Source: Spirogloea muscicola
Taxonomy: Eukaryota; Streptophyta; Zygnematophyceae; Spirogloeales; Spirogloeaceae
Assembly: GCA_009602725.1 (NCBI GenBank)
Contig: WELB01000053.1
Coordinates: forward strand, 90,878-154,877
Direction: 5' to 3'
DNA length: 64,000 nucleotides
The first letter of the stretch is position 1. Each line of letters begins with the position of its first letter. A program made the position numbers and the translations under genes. This document shows, piece after piece, positions 43,901 to 55,330 of this stretch. The notes beneath the pieces are model-generated. The model made no database searches and was not told the origin of the DNA. It saw nothing but the letters and a program-made list of their open reading frames with translations.

Positions 43901-45759
43901 TCAACCACTATGCACTTTTCTCCGACAATGTCCTTGCGGCCTCGGTGGTTGTGGCTTCCCTCGTGAGGGCAGCCAAGAACCCCAAGAGACAGATCATCCA
44001 CATTGTCACGGATGAAGTGAACAGACCCGCCATGGAGGCGTGGTTTGCCATACACCCGCCAGCACCTGCTGCACTGGAGATCCAGACCCTGAGTGATTAC
44101 CCCTGGCTGAATGCCAGCTACTGCCCAGTCCTTCAACAGCTGGCATCCGCGGCATCAAAGAGCTACTATTTCAGTCAGTCCGCAGAAGGTTAGTGAATAA
44201 ATGTTTCCATCTATGATGCCATCATGAAATGCTGCAGGCATGCATGTACAGATGTAGACTTGCTACTGAGTGAAGCATGTGATAGCTTATCTTTACTCCG
44301 GAGAGTGCAGATGCAGGTCTCAGAAAGTCTAAGCTCTTCAGTGGCTGGTACTTCAGTGGCTGGTACTTACAATTGTTTCTGGCCTTATGTGTCGCTGGTA
44401 TGTCAAAAGGAGTATTCCCACAGGCTTCAGATAAGGCCTTTACATATGACTTATTCCATGCTCAATGATGGCAGGTACATTGCCGCAATCTTCGAATGCT
44501 GATATTGATACTTCTGATATCTCTGGCGCCAAGCAGCCCAAGTATCGGAACCCTAAATATCTGTCAATGCTCAATCATCTGCGATTCTACCTTCCGGAGG
44601 TAAGAGCCAACCCAGTCCATGCATAAGCATCTGGGCAGGCTTTCTCTGCAGTTGTGAATTGTTTGCCTATGTAGCCCACCATGCATTGGCACCAGGAGGC
44701 ATCGACGCAATGTTGTTGCAGCCCAGCACAAGGAAAATATAGAATCTTAGCAGTGTCTGCAACCATTAGACTTTGCAGAAGTGAATTACTACCATACTAC
44801 CAAACCTGGTGCCTGTCCTTGACATTGGATAGTGATATTGATATAGTGATAGGAGTGGTCTGAGAGAAACACATCACCCACACAGAAATCCGACATTTCT
44901 TCTTTGCCATTCCTTCTGGGGTACGGCCTTTAAGGTCAACATTGGCAATTGCTCAGTGTTCATTGAAAATTTCTCTATCTGCTCACCCTTCCTTCCTGCG
45001 TGCTGAGCAGATGTTCCCTAGTCTGGACAAGATTGTGTTCCTGGATGACGACATTGTGGTCCAGAAAGACTTGGCTCCCTTATGGGACATACCTCTGCAC
45101 GGCAACGTCAATGGAGCAGTATTTACCTGCACTGGGAAATTCCATCGGCTTCACCAGTACCTCAACTTCTCAAACCCATTGATATCTGATCACGTCGACC
45201 CCAGTGGCTGCGGCTGGGCTTACGGCATGAACGTGTTTGACCTCAAGGCCTGGCGGGAGAGGGGCCTGACGGCTGTGTACCACAGATGGCAGAGTCAGGT
45301 ACAGGAAGAGGAAGGATCGAGATGCTTCCATGCTCCAGTGCATAGAAGCTACGGTTGACAAATGACTGATCCAACTAGAGTGCACATGGTGCGTGCAGTA
45401 TCTTTCTTAAGCCTGTTTGAGTATGTGCAAGTTTGGAAAGGCTCAATCTGATGAGTCTTCCTGTCTTGTGGACCATGCAGAATGCTGATCGTCAACTGTG
45501 GCGGCTAGGTACACTTCCCCCCGGCTTGTTGACTTTTTACAACCTCACGAGAGGTCTAGACCCCTCATGGCACGTCCTGGGTCTGGGCTACGAGTCCAAG
45601 ACGACACTAGCGGAGGTCGAGCAGGCGGCTGTGGTACACTGGAATGGCAATCGGAAGCCGTGGCTGGACACCGCCATCCCACAATTCCGCCAGCGCTGGC
45701 TCCAGCATGTTGCCAAAGATGACCGTATCCTCTCTGACTGCAACTTCGACATCCAATGA
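40958..45759 (+). CDS. GT8 galacturonosyltransferase-like (GAUT) protein
   Basis: Exons: 40958-41179, 41285-41352, 41493-41554, 41738-41923, 42273-42312, 42901-43126, 43330-43528, 43849-44188, 44475-44599, 45011-45298, 45481-45759 (TGA); about 675 residues. Exon 1 gives a signal-anchor span (CSACLLLVAAIAVLSLA), so a type II Golgi protein. An acidic stem follows, then PKALHCVSLRL, HYALFSDNVLAASVVV, NPKYLSMLNHLRFYLPE, FLDDDIVVQKDLAPLW (DxD metal/UDP-sugar site), CGWAYGMNVFDLKAWR, LGTLPPGLLTFY and HWNGNRKPWL. All are GAUT signatures; in land plants these enzymes extend pectic homogalacturonan from UDP-GalA, while the algal acceptor is unknown. A single N at 40995 shifts the frame between the ATG and the membrane span, and the exon 2-3 join is not phase-matched, so a short exon may be missing. 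Confidence 0.88.
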
Positions 45760-47093
45760 CGTCAAGGCAGTTGACCATGGTGTCAGCTTCCCTGCGATTG
45801 GCAGGGTCGGTGACAACAGTGTCGCCACTGTATACCTTATTGGTAGAGCAGATTGCAGCACATGCTGCTTCCACTTGTGCTGTACATGATCCAGCTTTTG
45901 CCTGGAGGAGGCCGGGAGGAGCCATTGCACTCCAGCTTAGAAATTGCTTTGCAGCACCTTCAATCACTCTTCCTGCCATATGCAGGTCGAAATTGTATCT
46001 CTGACATTTAGCTGTGCTCACAACTAGTGGCTATTATGGCCTCACGTGAAAAGTAAAATTCTATGAACCCTGCTGAACACTGCATCTAGCTTTTGCCAAA
46101 GTTCATCTTGCAGCGACTGAGAGTTGCTTGTCACTTTGCCTCTCTTTGCCAACTTTGCTATGGATGTTTGAGAGACATTCCTCACTATTCAAGGAATACA
46201 AGCGACCTGCAGAGGCTTCATGTTTTTGTGCAAGTGATGGTGCCACAGGCGTCTTCAATACACACGAGCCAATTATGGTAGTTTTGAGTCACTGAGATTG
46301 ACATTCTCGTCGTTGTTTACCATCTAAATGCATCCACTGATGAAAATCAAGGGATCACATTGCCTACCTTAACTATCAAGATGACAACAGCAAATTTTAC
46401 TGATTCGTACACAAGCTTTTTCCCCACCTAAAAGTCCATCTGTGCAGCTACATGTCTAATGAGATACAACCGTGTTGAGGCAGTTGATTGAGCTTAATTA
46501 ATTAGTGTATGTCAATACAATGTGTGCTGCAATATGCTAATGTTGGATTGGTTATTATCTGCCAAAAGTGATCATGAACATAAGTTTATGCATCCATGTG
46601 CAACAAGCAGCAACTCTGATCTATGTTCCCACCACTAATGCGTAGACAACCATGTCATGCAGTAGCTTGTGCACCAACATTACGACGTGCCACAACAACA
46701 AACCCATGTCAAACAGCATAGTTGTGCAGCCAATGCTCTCACCCCATGCACGAAGTCTGAGAGATTTGGACTTTGGCATTATGACCAGACGACAGATTCA
46801 TGAGCACGCCAAAACCCCCTGGTAAAGTGACTGTGACCACCACTTGCTTGACTTGCCAATAAGCACTGCTGATTGCTCGGCAGTGCAATTTGGCAGCCCA
46901 AAATTGGTCCATATTACATATGTACTCTAAGAGGACATTGGCACGTGCATCCTTGTCAATCTCAACATCTATGGCTGGTACATATCCTCCTGGGTACTCC
47001 AGATTCGTACATCCAATAATGGTTGAGCAGCTCCTGTCAACTCCGCAACCATTTCCTGCCCGCCTCTGAACAATTTCAGAATGGGGTCAATGC
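45760..47093. other. Intergenic region
   Basis: AT-richer, no ORF with recognisable motifs, no retroelement tails. It lies between the convergent GT8 and small membrane-protein genes, much like the spacer after the hydrolase gene. Confidence 0.5.
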
Positions 47094-47537
47094 CTAGTAG
47101 TTCTTTGCCCGGTTCTCTGCCCGGTTGGCAGAGTCTTTGAAATCATTCTTCACATCCTCTGCCGTGTCCTTTGCCCTCTCCTTGTACTCGCCAGCCTTGT
47201 TCTTCGTGTCCTCAGCCCAGTTGCGGCCCTTGTCAAGAGTTTCCTGCTCATTCACCAAGTGAAGCCTCAGATTAGAAGACCTATCCACACACCCCAAATC
47301 ATTGCCTACTTACACCTCCAAGGCCCTAGACACATCTCAAACGTCCGCATTCTATTGAACGGCACAGCAAATGGCCATGCATTGATCATGACGTCCACAC
47401 TAGGGCGAGGATACACATTGACTGACCTGGGCCTCCCTATTGCCCTTGTCGGTTCCAAGGACATAGTACAAGACTCCGCCAATGGCAGCAATGCCAATAG
47501 CCGTGAGCAGGTTGTCCCTGTTGATTTCGATACCCAT
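47094..47537 (-). CDS. Small single-span membrane protein with LEA-like tail (paralogue 2)
   Basis: Two exons, 47537-47427 and 47243-47094 (TAG), phase 0, total 86 residues. Exon 1 reads MGIEINRDNLLTAIG, IAAIGGVLYYVLGTDKG and ends NREAQ; residues about 12-29 form a membrane span. Exon 2 is a charged amphipathic helix with LEA-like 11-mer spacing (WAEDTKNKAGEY, KERAKDTAEDVK, KDSANRAENR). The first exon aligns with paralogue 1 along its length (xEINxxNxLxxxGIAAxGxxLYYxxGTxxGxxxxQ) and the intron sits at the same codon. An in-frame upstream ATG (47618) is less likely because the conserved start is 47537. Function unknown. Confidence 0.8.
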
Positions 47538-47899
47538 GACTGCGTTCCTAAGACAATCGGGGGAGACACAACACCACAGCAGCGTGCAGCTGTCAACTAC
47601 AAAAGTGCATGCACGCAATGTGGATAGACCTGACAGTCTTCTCGAGACAGCCCGTCACTCAGACCAGCGAAGCAGCTGGGGACGCAGAGTAAAGTAAGAC
47701 GACTTGCACAAGGGCGACTGCGTGAGAAGGAGCAACTGCGACCACCGGACGACTTGCGCACAGGAGTGTTATGCCAAGCAGCGCAGGGGGCGAGCGACGA
47801 GGGAAACAGGGGCCCAGCAAACGCCATCCTAGAGAGGAGGCCCCAGCATGCCATCTCAGCGGAGGCAGCGGCTCGGTGGTGGGTAAGGAGCGGCAGCGT

Positions 47900-47923
47900 A
47901 CTGGGCAAGGGCCGAGGGTTTAG

Positions 47924-47961
<38 letters not shown>

Positions 47962-48110
47962 GGCGGCGGCGGCGGTGGTGGAGGGTGTCTGGAGCAGCAA
48001 ATCAGGAGATAAACAAGTGGCGGGGTCGGGGGGGGGTAAGGGGAGTGGGGGGGGGGAGGACGGAGGGGGTGGGGCAGGGGGCGCGCGTGGCGGTCGGGGC
48101 GGGGGCCCTC
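47900..48110. repeat. CGG-repeat/G-rich region upstream of paralogue 2
   Basis: GGCGGC units run from 47922 to about 47985, then G-rich blocks (GGGGGGGTAAGGGGAG, GGGGGGGAGGACGGAGGGGG) to 48100. These give open frames of Gly/Ala or Pro without meaning. The position is 370-550 bases upstream of the paralogue 2 ATG. Confidence 0.7.
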
Positions 48111-48429
48111 CCAGCATGCGCGCTAGGAGTCCGCCACGTGGCAGAGGCTTGGCGGCGTGGCAGGCTGACATTGGCCTCTCTCCGCGCGTCCCTATCCGGA
48201 GGGCACTCCGGCTGGGCGCCACGTGGGCCAATGACGTGGATTGACGCTGACGTGGTATCTCGCGGCAGTCAGCGTGAAGCCAGGCGGGGTGCCTATTCAG
48301 CGCGGTAAAACCCAATTTCACTTGCACGTAAGTGTGGGACTCTTTTAATATGAGCCCTAGCGCAATCGTAGCCTACTTTTCGGCACTAAGTTTCTGCCTG
48401 AACAATGTATCGGTTTGGATTGGCCACCC

Positions 48430-48700
48430 TTTTCAGTTCATGCGCGCCTTCTCTCTCTTTCAGTAGGCGGCGTCGGCTGTAACTGGTCGGCCCAGAAAAA
48501 GAAGTGAACCGAAACTGAAGGGGCCAGAAAGAAGAAGTGGCTGGGAAAGGGCCAAGGCATACAGCGACTCAATCCGCCAATGTGGGTGCTCAATAACCAC
48601 CTAATGAGCAGCCGCAGGTCAGAGAAACTATTCTCCAACGCAGAGGAAAAGACGCTTCCAGTAGAGGGCGGTGGCTGTGAGATGGCCAGCCCAACGTAGA
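48430..48700. repeat. Inverted LINE-like tails
   Basis: Minus-strand tails near 48490 (GGTCGGCCCAGAAAAAG), 48545 and 48680 (GTGAGATGGCCAGCCCAACG), plus a short minus-strand coding end (SDLRLLI at 48600-48630). Confidence 0.55.
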
Positions 48701-49522
48701 ACTAGCTCCCCCGAAGGAACAACTTGGCTGTAAAGCAGAACGGCTAGCCCTCCCCCTTACTGTCGCAAACAGTGGAACATTGGTACTAGGGTAGGTGTCT
48801 TTCAAAGGCAGTCCCGGTGGACCAGCGTGCTGCGGCAACGGCGCGCGGAGCGCTACAACCGTGCCAGCAGCTATAAGTCACTGACAAGAGCCAACGAGCT
48901 AGGGTGCTTGAGGCAACGAGCGGCACGAAAGCTTCACCGCCTGGGGGCCTTGGTTGCGAGTAGCTACATTGACGAGCAGACTGGCTTGCAGGCTGAAGAC
49001 AGGTGGAGTGCGGTGCTCTGTGAGCATTCAGTTTCTCGTGACTAATCCGTGGCCAATTTGAAAGCCACGGATCGTGCCGAAGCACACAACCTGATAAAGC
49101 AAAGGTAGCTACAGGAGCAACGGTGTCGTAGTTTCAGATATCATGACGTTCATCTGCCAAGGAGGAATGTTGCAGTGAAATCAAGAGAATCTCAGATGCT
49201 CGGAAAAGAGCACGACAAGACTGTGTATCAAAGGGCTCCTCCAAAGCGAACCAGGTGTGACACTAGGCAGCATTCATAGTGCATACCGTGAATATCCACT
49301 TGCTGACAAAGTGGAATACAGGCATGTGTCCCAAAATATGTATTACACTGCCGTGGATGTGACTGGTAGCAACTCATAGTAGCTAGCAATTTACATCACA
49401 ACTGATGGGAAGTCAAGTTTGGCACTTGTTGCTTCCAACACAGCCCTAAAATAGAGAGCTGTAAACTCTAGCATAATTTCGAGTTATGAGTAACAGGCCC
49501 ATCTAGGACCGTACATTCCCAC
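48701..49522. other. Gene-free stretch
   Basis: Scattered short frames only; nothing recognised. Confidence 0.35.
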
Positions 49523-49888
49523 ATGCATACAAAAAAGATGAAGTGCGGAGCCCATAAGCTAAGGATGCGCAGAGGCCAAAGGGCGAAGCCGTCGGAAGCT
49601 GGCCACTGCACGCAAGGAGGCTCGGAAACGAAGTGTTCCCTTCTCGGGATGAGAAAGAAAGGGAAATGGCTGCGGGAGGTTGTGGCTGGGGACCACAAGT
49701 ACAAGGCGAAGTATGAGGTCGACTTTGTGCCGCAAGAGCTGGACAGGAACGAGAGGAAGCGGCTGCCTTGGGCTGCTATAAACTGCGCCCTCCATGACTT
49801 GGAGCTTGCAAAGTCGATCTTGAAGGAAGGCGTTCCAAGCTCTTGGGAAGCCACTCATCTTCGCGCCATTATGGGAAGGGCTGTGTGA
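49523..49888 (+). CDS. Hypothetical ORF, possibly a last exon
   Basis: A 121-residue open frame with basic start and a folded-looking C-terminal half (YKAKYEVDFVPQELDRNERK, ALHDLELAKSILKEG). Codon usage is less GC-extreme than noise frames nearby. A possible acceptor (GCGCAG at 49566-49571) suggests the true coding part starts at about 49572. No family recognised; it lies convergent to the MORN gene. Confidence 0.35.
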   Translation: MHTKKMKCGAHKLRMRRGQRAKPSEAGHCTQGGSETKCSLLGMRKKGKWLREVVAGDHKYKAKYEVDFVPQELDRNERKRLPWAAINCALHDLELAKSILKEGVPSSWEATHLRAIMGRAV

Positions 49889-49989
49889 CCACACCTCTGC
49901 ATCGACTATGTGCTCCCTTGCCCGATGAGGACTGGAAAAGTCCGAGCGGAGGGGCTGCCGTATCTCGCGGTCAGTGGCCTGTCATCCTC

Positions 49990-52900
49990 TCATCGTGATT
50001 GGGCATGGGCCTCCCGACGCACAGGCCGGCTGCCCAGGCTCTCCTCGAGCTTCACGGCGCGGCCGCCTGCCGCCCGCGCAAGCTGCGCAGCGCGCGTACC
50101 AGCGGCAACAGAGCGGCTGACCTGCTCGTCGACCCGCAGCACCTCCTCGGCGTGACGGGCTGCCCGCCAAGCCTCCTGTAAAGCATGGAGCACGCGCTGA
50201 TGGCTCACAGGAGGCGGAGAGGCAGCTTGGGCGCTTGAGGATGGGGTTGAAGGTGGCGAGCCCTCTGATTGTGGCGCAGACTGCGGCAGCCGTGGCGAGG
50301 AGCTGCTCCTGCGCTCGAGCACCCCACGGTGCCAGTAGCCGGCACGCGTTTCGCCATTGCGAAACGTGTACAGCCCGAGGCCCTGCTTGCGGCCCTCGTG
50401 CCATGCGCCCTCGTAGCGTTGCCCATTGGCGAACTGATATATGCCGTAACCATGCATGCGGTCTGCAAAGTACTCCCCTGCATACGAGTCCCCATTCCTG
50501 ATGGCAATTACATGAAACAGAATTAGTCCCCAAATGGACTCGAACTCGGAGATAAAAGTAGAGCCCAGACAAGCAAGAGCAGAAGCCCTATGTCACCGTT
50601 GTGACAGCATGCCTACGTCAATACGATACTTGTATGCAAATGCATCTGCTGATCAAGGCAAACTTGAGCTATGCTTTTCCAACGTGCCTGAGTATTGTGC
50701 CCATACCTGAAGAGGTACTTGCCGCAGCCGTGCTTGGCGCCCCATGCGAACTCGCCCGCGTACCGGCTGCCATCGGCGCACGTCTGGACACCGGCACCAT
50801 GGCTCTGGCCACGCAGCCATTGCCCCGCATACACATCGCCCGTATAGAAGCGGTAGACACCAAAACCCGAACGAAGGCCCTGGGCATAGTGTCCGCGGTA
50901 ACGGCTGCCACGTGTCCAGGTCTCAATGCCGTGACCGTCGTATTTACCATCACGCCACTCGCCCTCGTACCGCCCGCCGGTGGCTGCAAATATGTAGACG
51001 CCAACGCCAGCTGGACGGCCGCCCTGGTACTCGCCGTCGTACCTATCGCCATTGTCATAGCGATGCGAACCTAGCGGCATTGTCGCGGGCGACCGCAGTG
51101 ACGTTGATGTCGCCACCACCACGTCCAAAGGCGCCAGCGTCCAGTGACCAGAGGTGGACATGGGTTCGCCTCCCGCATCGGGGGCCGCAACAACCACACT
51201 CCGTAAGAGCTGTTTCTGCTGGGGCGCTGCAGGAGGGGCAATGGCTGCTACATCTTCAGCCACTGCTTGTGCTTAACTGCGAATGCATACTGGCAGCAAA
51301 ATTGGCAAACATCTGAAGTTTCTGGTTGTCATTCCTTTATTGTGCTTGGAGTCCAGCCACCACGCTTACCCGCTGTGGAAAGCGCAGCAGGCGTGCACTT
51401 GTTGCTGGCACTGTCCCTTGTCACAGGCAGCAGGAATCGCCGCGGACTGACCAGCCGACCGTCGGCACCATCCTGCGGCCATGGCCAGATTCGTGGTGTG
51501 TCAGGCGACGCCCCCCTGCTGCGTGCAGGGCACAAGAGGGTGCCAGGAGGGGAGGTGGGGCCAACGACGCTGCCAGCATTTGGCACCGCCCAGCCTGAGA
51601 CAAGTAACGTGCATACCTCGGCATGCCATGGAAGCACCGACGGCAGCAGCCACACGTGGACGGCTGCCCACGACCCGGCGATGAGGCGGGCAACGGCGAC
51701 GGCGAGGACCGCCAGCGCCACAGCGGCGGCGACGGTTTCTGCCCACGTCAGCGGCGGGGGGCGGAGCAGAGGCAGGAGCGGCAGCGCGGAGTGCATGGTC
51801 GATCGCATGTCCGGCAGCATCCGGAGCAGCAGGCCGCCCAGGCCAACAGCAATGAGCGCCAGCGGCAGCAGCGTCGGCTGCAACCAGAAAGGACGGTCAT
51901 CAATATCGTCATTAACGTCATTATCGTCATGATTGTCGTTGTCATCTTATCGTTATTGTCGTCATCGTCGTCATTAGCCAAGGTGGCTCGACACACACTG
52001 CAGAGGCAGCGGGCTGTCGAGGCGCGGGAGCTGGAGCTGGCGGACGTACGTGGAAGCCAAAGCGCTTCAGCCCGACAGCTGTCGACGACAACGACGGAGG
52101 CGGCGGCCCTAGTGGCGGCCGGGAGATGGCCACCGCCGGGCCGACGAGGGCGTCCAGGCTGCCCGGTACGGTGGGTGTGCGCAGCATCGAAGGGTTCCGA
52201 GAGAGGCCCATGGCGGCGCCGCCGCTGGCGAGGGGGGTGTCGCCTCCGCCGCCGCCGCCGCCGCCGCCGCCGGGCCGCCAGTCGNCACAGCGGCGGCGAC
52301 GGACTCTGCCCACGTCAGCGGCGAGGCGCGGAGCAGAGGCAGGAGCGGCAGCGCGGCGTGCATGGTCGACCGCATGTCCGGCAGCATCCGGAGCAGCAGA
52401 CCGCCCAAGCCGACGGCAATGAACGCCAGCGGCAGCAGCGTCGGCTGCAACCAGATAGAGGCATCTTAGTATTATTTGTTTTGAGATATTCTTCGGTCTC
52501 TTTCTTGTTTTGCTTTTGCTAACTGGAAAGTTGGGGCCACACTCGTCATTAGCCACTAAGGCGCAACACACGTTGCAGACAGAGGCAGCGAGATGTCAAG
52601 AGGCACGAGAACTGGAGCTGGCGGACGTAAGTGGAAGCCAAAGCGCTTCAGCCCAATAGCAGTCAACGACAACGACGGAGGCGGCGACGCTAATGGCGGC
52701 CGGGAGATGGCCACCGCCGGGCCCGCGAGGGCGTCCAGGCTGCCCGGCACGGTGGGGGTTCGCAGCATCGAGGGATTCCGCGAGAGGCCCATGGCGGCGC
52801 CGCCGCTGGCGAGGGGAGTATCGCCTCCGCCGTCGCTGCCGCCGCCGCCGCCGCCGGGCCGCCAGTCGTAGCGCGGCGAGGGCGGCGGCGGCGGCTGCTG

Positions 52901-53125
52901 GTGGTGGTAGTGGCGGTGCTGCGGGGCGGTGAGGGCGGGGAGGATGTCCAGGACGGCGTGCGGCGCGCGCTTCTTGGGCGTGCAGGGCAAGCGCAGCGGC
53001 ACGCAGGCGTACGCCGAGCTGACGCCCTCCGCGGCCGCCTCCTCCTGCTGCTGCTGCTGCGGCTGCTGGGCCTTCGGCAGCAGCGCGGCGGCGGCGGCGG
53101 CGGCGGCGGAGGTGCCCAAATGCAT
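49990..53125 (-). CDS. Plant-type MORN-repeat membrane protein
   Basis: The start is ATG 53125 (MHLGTSAAAA, Gln-rich stretch) in a Pro/Ser-rich first exon with TPKKRAPHAVLDILP and MGLSRNPSMLRTPTVPG. A membrane exon (51877-51617) begins PTLLPLALIAVGLGGLLLR and has two to three hydrophobic spans. Then comes a MORN exon (about 51226-50707) and a last exon (50497-49990), giving seven to eight MORN units of the YxGxWxxGxxxGxG type (YEGEWRDGKYDGHG, YAGEYFADRMHGYG, YEGAWHEGRKQGLG). The end HALQEAWRAARHAEEVLRVDEQ with VSRSVAAGTRAAQ matches plant MORN proteins of the At4g17080 type. MORN units bind acidic phospholipids in some proteins; here that is inference. The first and membrane exons are tandemly duplicated, so the transcript path at 51.3-52.9 kb is uncertain. 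Confidence 0.8.
51700..52880. repeat. Tandem duplication of two MORN-gene exons
   Basis: About 575 bp carrying the membrane exon and the 3' part of exon 1 occur twice (51700-52284 and 52286-52870); matching points are 567-581 bp apart. The copies differ at scattered sites. The junction coincides with an ambiguous base at 52285, after which sequence jumps from exon 1 into the membrane exon. The splice donor after FGFH is GT in the inner copy (52049-52048) but TT in the outer copy (52630-52629). Confidence 0.85.
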
Positions 53126-53379
53126 GTCACGGCGGCGCCTCCCTTCCGCGCCGCCACGGCCGCCGTCAGTGGCAAGCCGAGGGCCGTCTGGGGAGGACTG
53201 ACGGGGGCGACATCGGCGGGGGAGGCCCGGAGGTGGGTGGGCGGGGGACGGTGGTGAGAGCTACAGTTCCCGCGGCCATGGAGGGTGTGGGCGCTGGGCG
53301 CACGCCGGCGGCCCGCCCGGCTCCGCGGGCGACGGGGTGGGGAGCGGGCGGTTGGTGGTGGCTCCAACAGGGCCTCTCA

Positions 53380-53730
53380 GTGGCTCTCCTTGTACATTCC
53401 CTTGTGGGCTGGCCTCTCACAGCCATTGCCTAGAATGTTGGAAAGTGCTGTTTCTCCCAGTGGCTAAACTTCGCAGTGGAATGATGTCGCGGAGGCCCAC
53501 CGCCGCCGACGTCGCGAGCCCAACCGGTTGGGGATTCTGAGCGCCATTCGTCGTGGCCACTTTGTCTAAAGTCTCCTGGGTTTTACGCTTGTCTGGCCCC
53601 CTCGGAAGGACTCGGCAATTTTTGCTTTTTGGGCTGGCCTTTCTACAGAATCAAGCTCTTCCCCAGGACAAAGGTTCTAAGGGGCCAAATGACGGAGGGG
53701 CCTAAAAAGCGCTAAGCAGCTACGAAGGGG
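53380..53730 (+). repeat. Two degenerate tails
   Basis: GGGCTGGCCTCTCACAGCC with CATTGCC (53405) and a partial GGGCTGGCCTTTCTACAG (53630), with leader remnants CCTTGTACATTCCCTTG and GCCCCCTCGG. Confidence 0.55.
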
Positions 53731-53839
53731 CCTGAAGATGGGGCTTCCACAGGGGGCAGAGGCTAGTTCTTGTTCAACAGGAGAAGTAGCTATGTCACGA
53801 GGGGCGAGGGCTGCAAAGATGGGGGAGCTCTTTGAGCTG

Positions 53840-55330
53840 CAAAGAGAGACGGGCTCGCCTATTGAGGATAGGGGCTGGAAAAAGCCAGCCCAGAAAAGAA
53901 TGAACAAAGGGCCAGTCCACAGAAAAATGACGAATCCAGGAGGAGGACCACAGCCGTCGCCCCCATCTGTAAATGAACGACTCTCACGTTGGGGCGCTGT
54001 TATTCTGCCCCGTCGGCCGGTCGTCCGCGAAGGGCAGGAGAAAAAAGCGGGCCCGGCCCTGCCCGGCCGCGCCTCGGGCGGGGAAGCGCCGCTGACGGGC
54101 AGCGCGGGAAAAGCACAGCCGGGTCGTGGCGGACGATGCCCCTCCCGCCCACCCCCCCCCGAGTGTCGGGAAGGGAGCTCCCCGCCGCCGCAAGGGTTTG
54201 GGGTTTATCCAAAAGCCCCTAGTGGCGGCAGGGGCCCACAACCCGCCCTGGCCCATGTGATCAAGTAGAGGGCGATGGCTGTGATTGGCCAGCCCAGAAC
54301 AAGGCATGTACAAACTTCGAAGGGGCCATGTGGCTCCGGCAGCGCGCCAGGCCACCGCTCTGACATTCGTTTGGGCTGGCCTCTCCCAGCCACCAGTTAA
54401 TCTGGCCGCACTTGCTTTCTGACCGCGCCGGCTGCTCACTGCTTCGCTGCTGACCAGTGGTTACTGTAAAGAAGTGGCTCTCTCAGGGGGTGTGCAAAGT
54501 TGAGACTCTTCCAGTGCTATGATCGACCCTAAACGTAAATCTAAACCCCAAGAATGATATTGCGCGCCCGTAGAGAAGAGGGGCTGGCAGAAAAAGATTT
54601 CGTATATTTGAAACAAACGAAGGCCAAATGGCCAAGTACAAAGGCACGCACATCTTAAGACCTACATAACCTACAGTAGATTGACCCGCTGAGAAACCAC
54701 GGGTCAAAACATAAAGGTCGCTAACCGATGCCTGGATACTAGATGGCAGATACGAAGCCCTTCTGCTACCAACTAGAGCTCGCCCAGCTTTCTGGTGCAA
54801 AGCATTAGCCTGAGCGGCAGAACAGGAATGAAGGCGAGGGCTGTGAACAGCTAGCCCGAAGAAGCTCACAGCCGTTGCCCATACTCCGAAGTGCAATTCT
54901 ATCCAAAGAGCGGCACTGCAATCACAGCCATCGCCCTCCTTCTGCAGAGAAACGACGCTTCCAGGAGAGGGCGGTGGCGGTGGCCAGCCCATAGATAAAG
55001 AGAATTGGAGGAGTCTTTCTTCTGAAGGCGGCGAGAGCTGTGCAAAAGCTGTGACGCATTCCACTGGGGACGCATACCAAGAGTCTTTCTCTCAGTGGAA
55101 GAAGCTCGCCCAATTTAAGAAGGTGGCTGGGAAAGGCCAGGCCAGGAATATTGGACAAGGTTCAAAGAGCCAAAATGCCTAAACCACACAGCTATGCACG
55201 AGACTACAGCGGAGGGGAGCTAAGTATCCCAGTAATTCATTGGGGAAACCCTGTCCATTCGTTCTGGGCTGGCTTTTCACAGCCCCCACCCATTTCCATT
55301 CTTCTATCTGGAAGATCTCATGGCATTAGG
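53840..55330. repeat. Tail array and subfamily-D C-terminal fragment
   Basis: Minus tails at about 53850-53915 (GGGGCTGGAAAAAGCCAGCCC), 54270, 54970 and 55125; plus tails at 54372 (CCACCAGTTAATCTGG) and 55265. At 54840-54600 the minus strand encodes NALHQKAGRALVGSRRA ... DLYVLTRGF followed by the D tail (TTTGTACTTGGCCATTTGG). Only fragments are present. Confidence 0.65.

Noticed and set aside
44330-44375. Regulatory tandem repeat (CTTCAGTGGCTGGTA twice)
   Set aside because: A small intronic duplication in the GT8 gene with no sign of function.
47900-48327. Gly-rich and Pro-rich proteins
   Set aside because: Simple translation of CGG and G-run repeats.
50669-51316. Overlapping plus-strand ORFs in the MORN exon
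   Set aside because: Antisense shadows of the MORN repeats, which read clearly on the minus strand.
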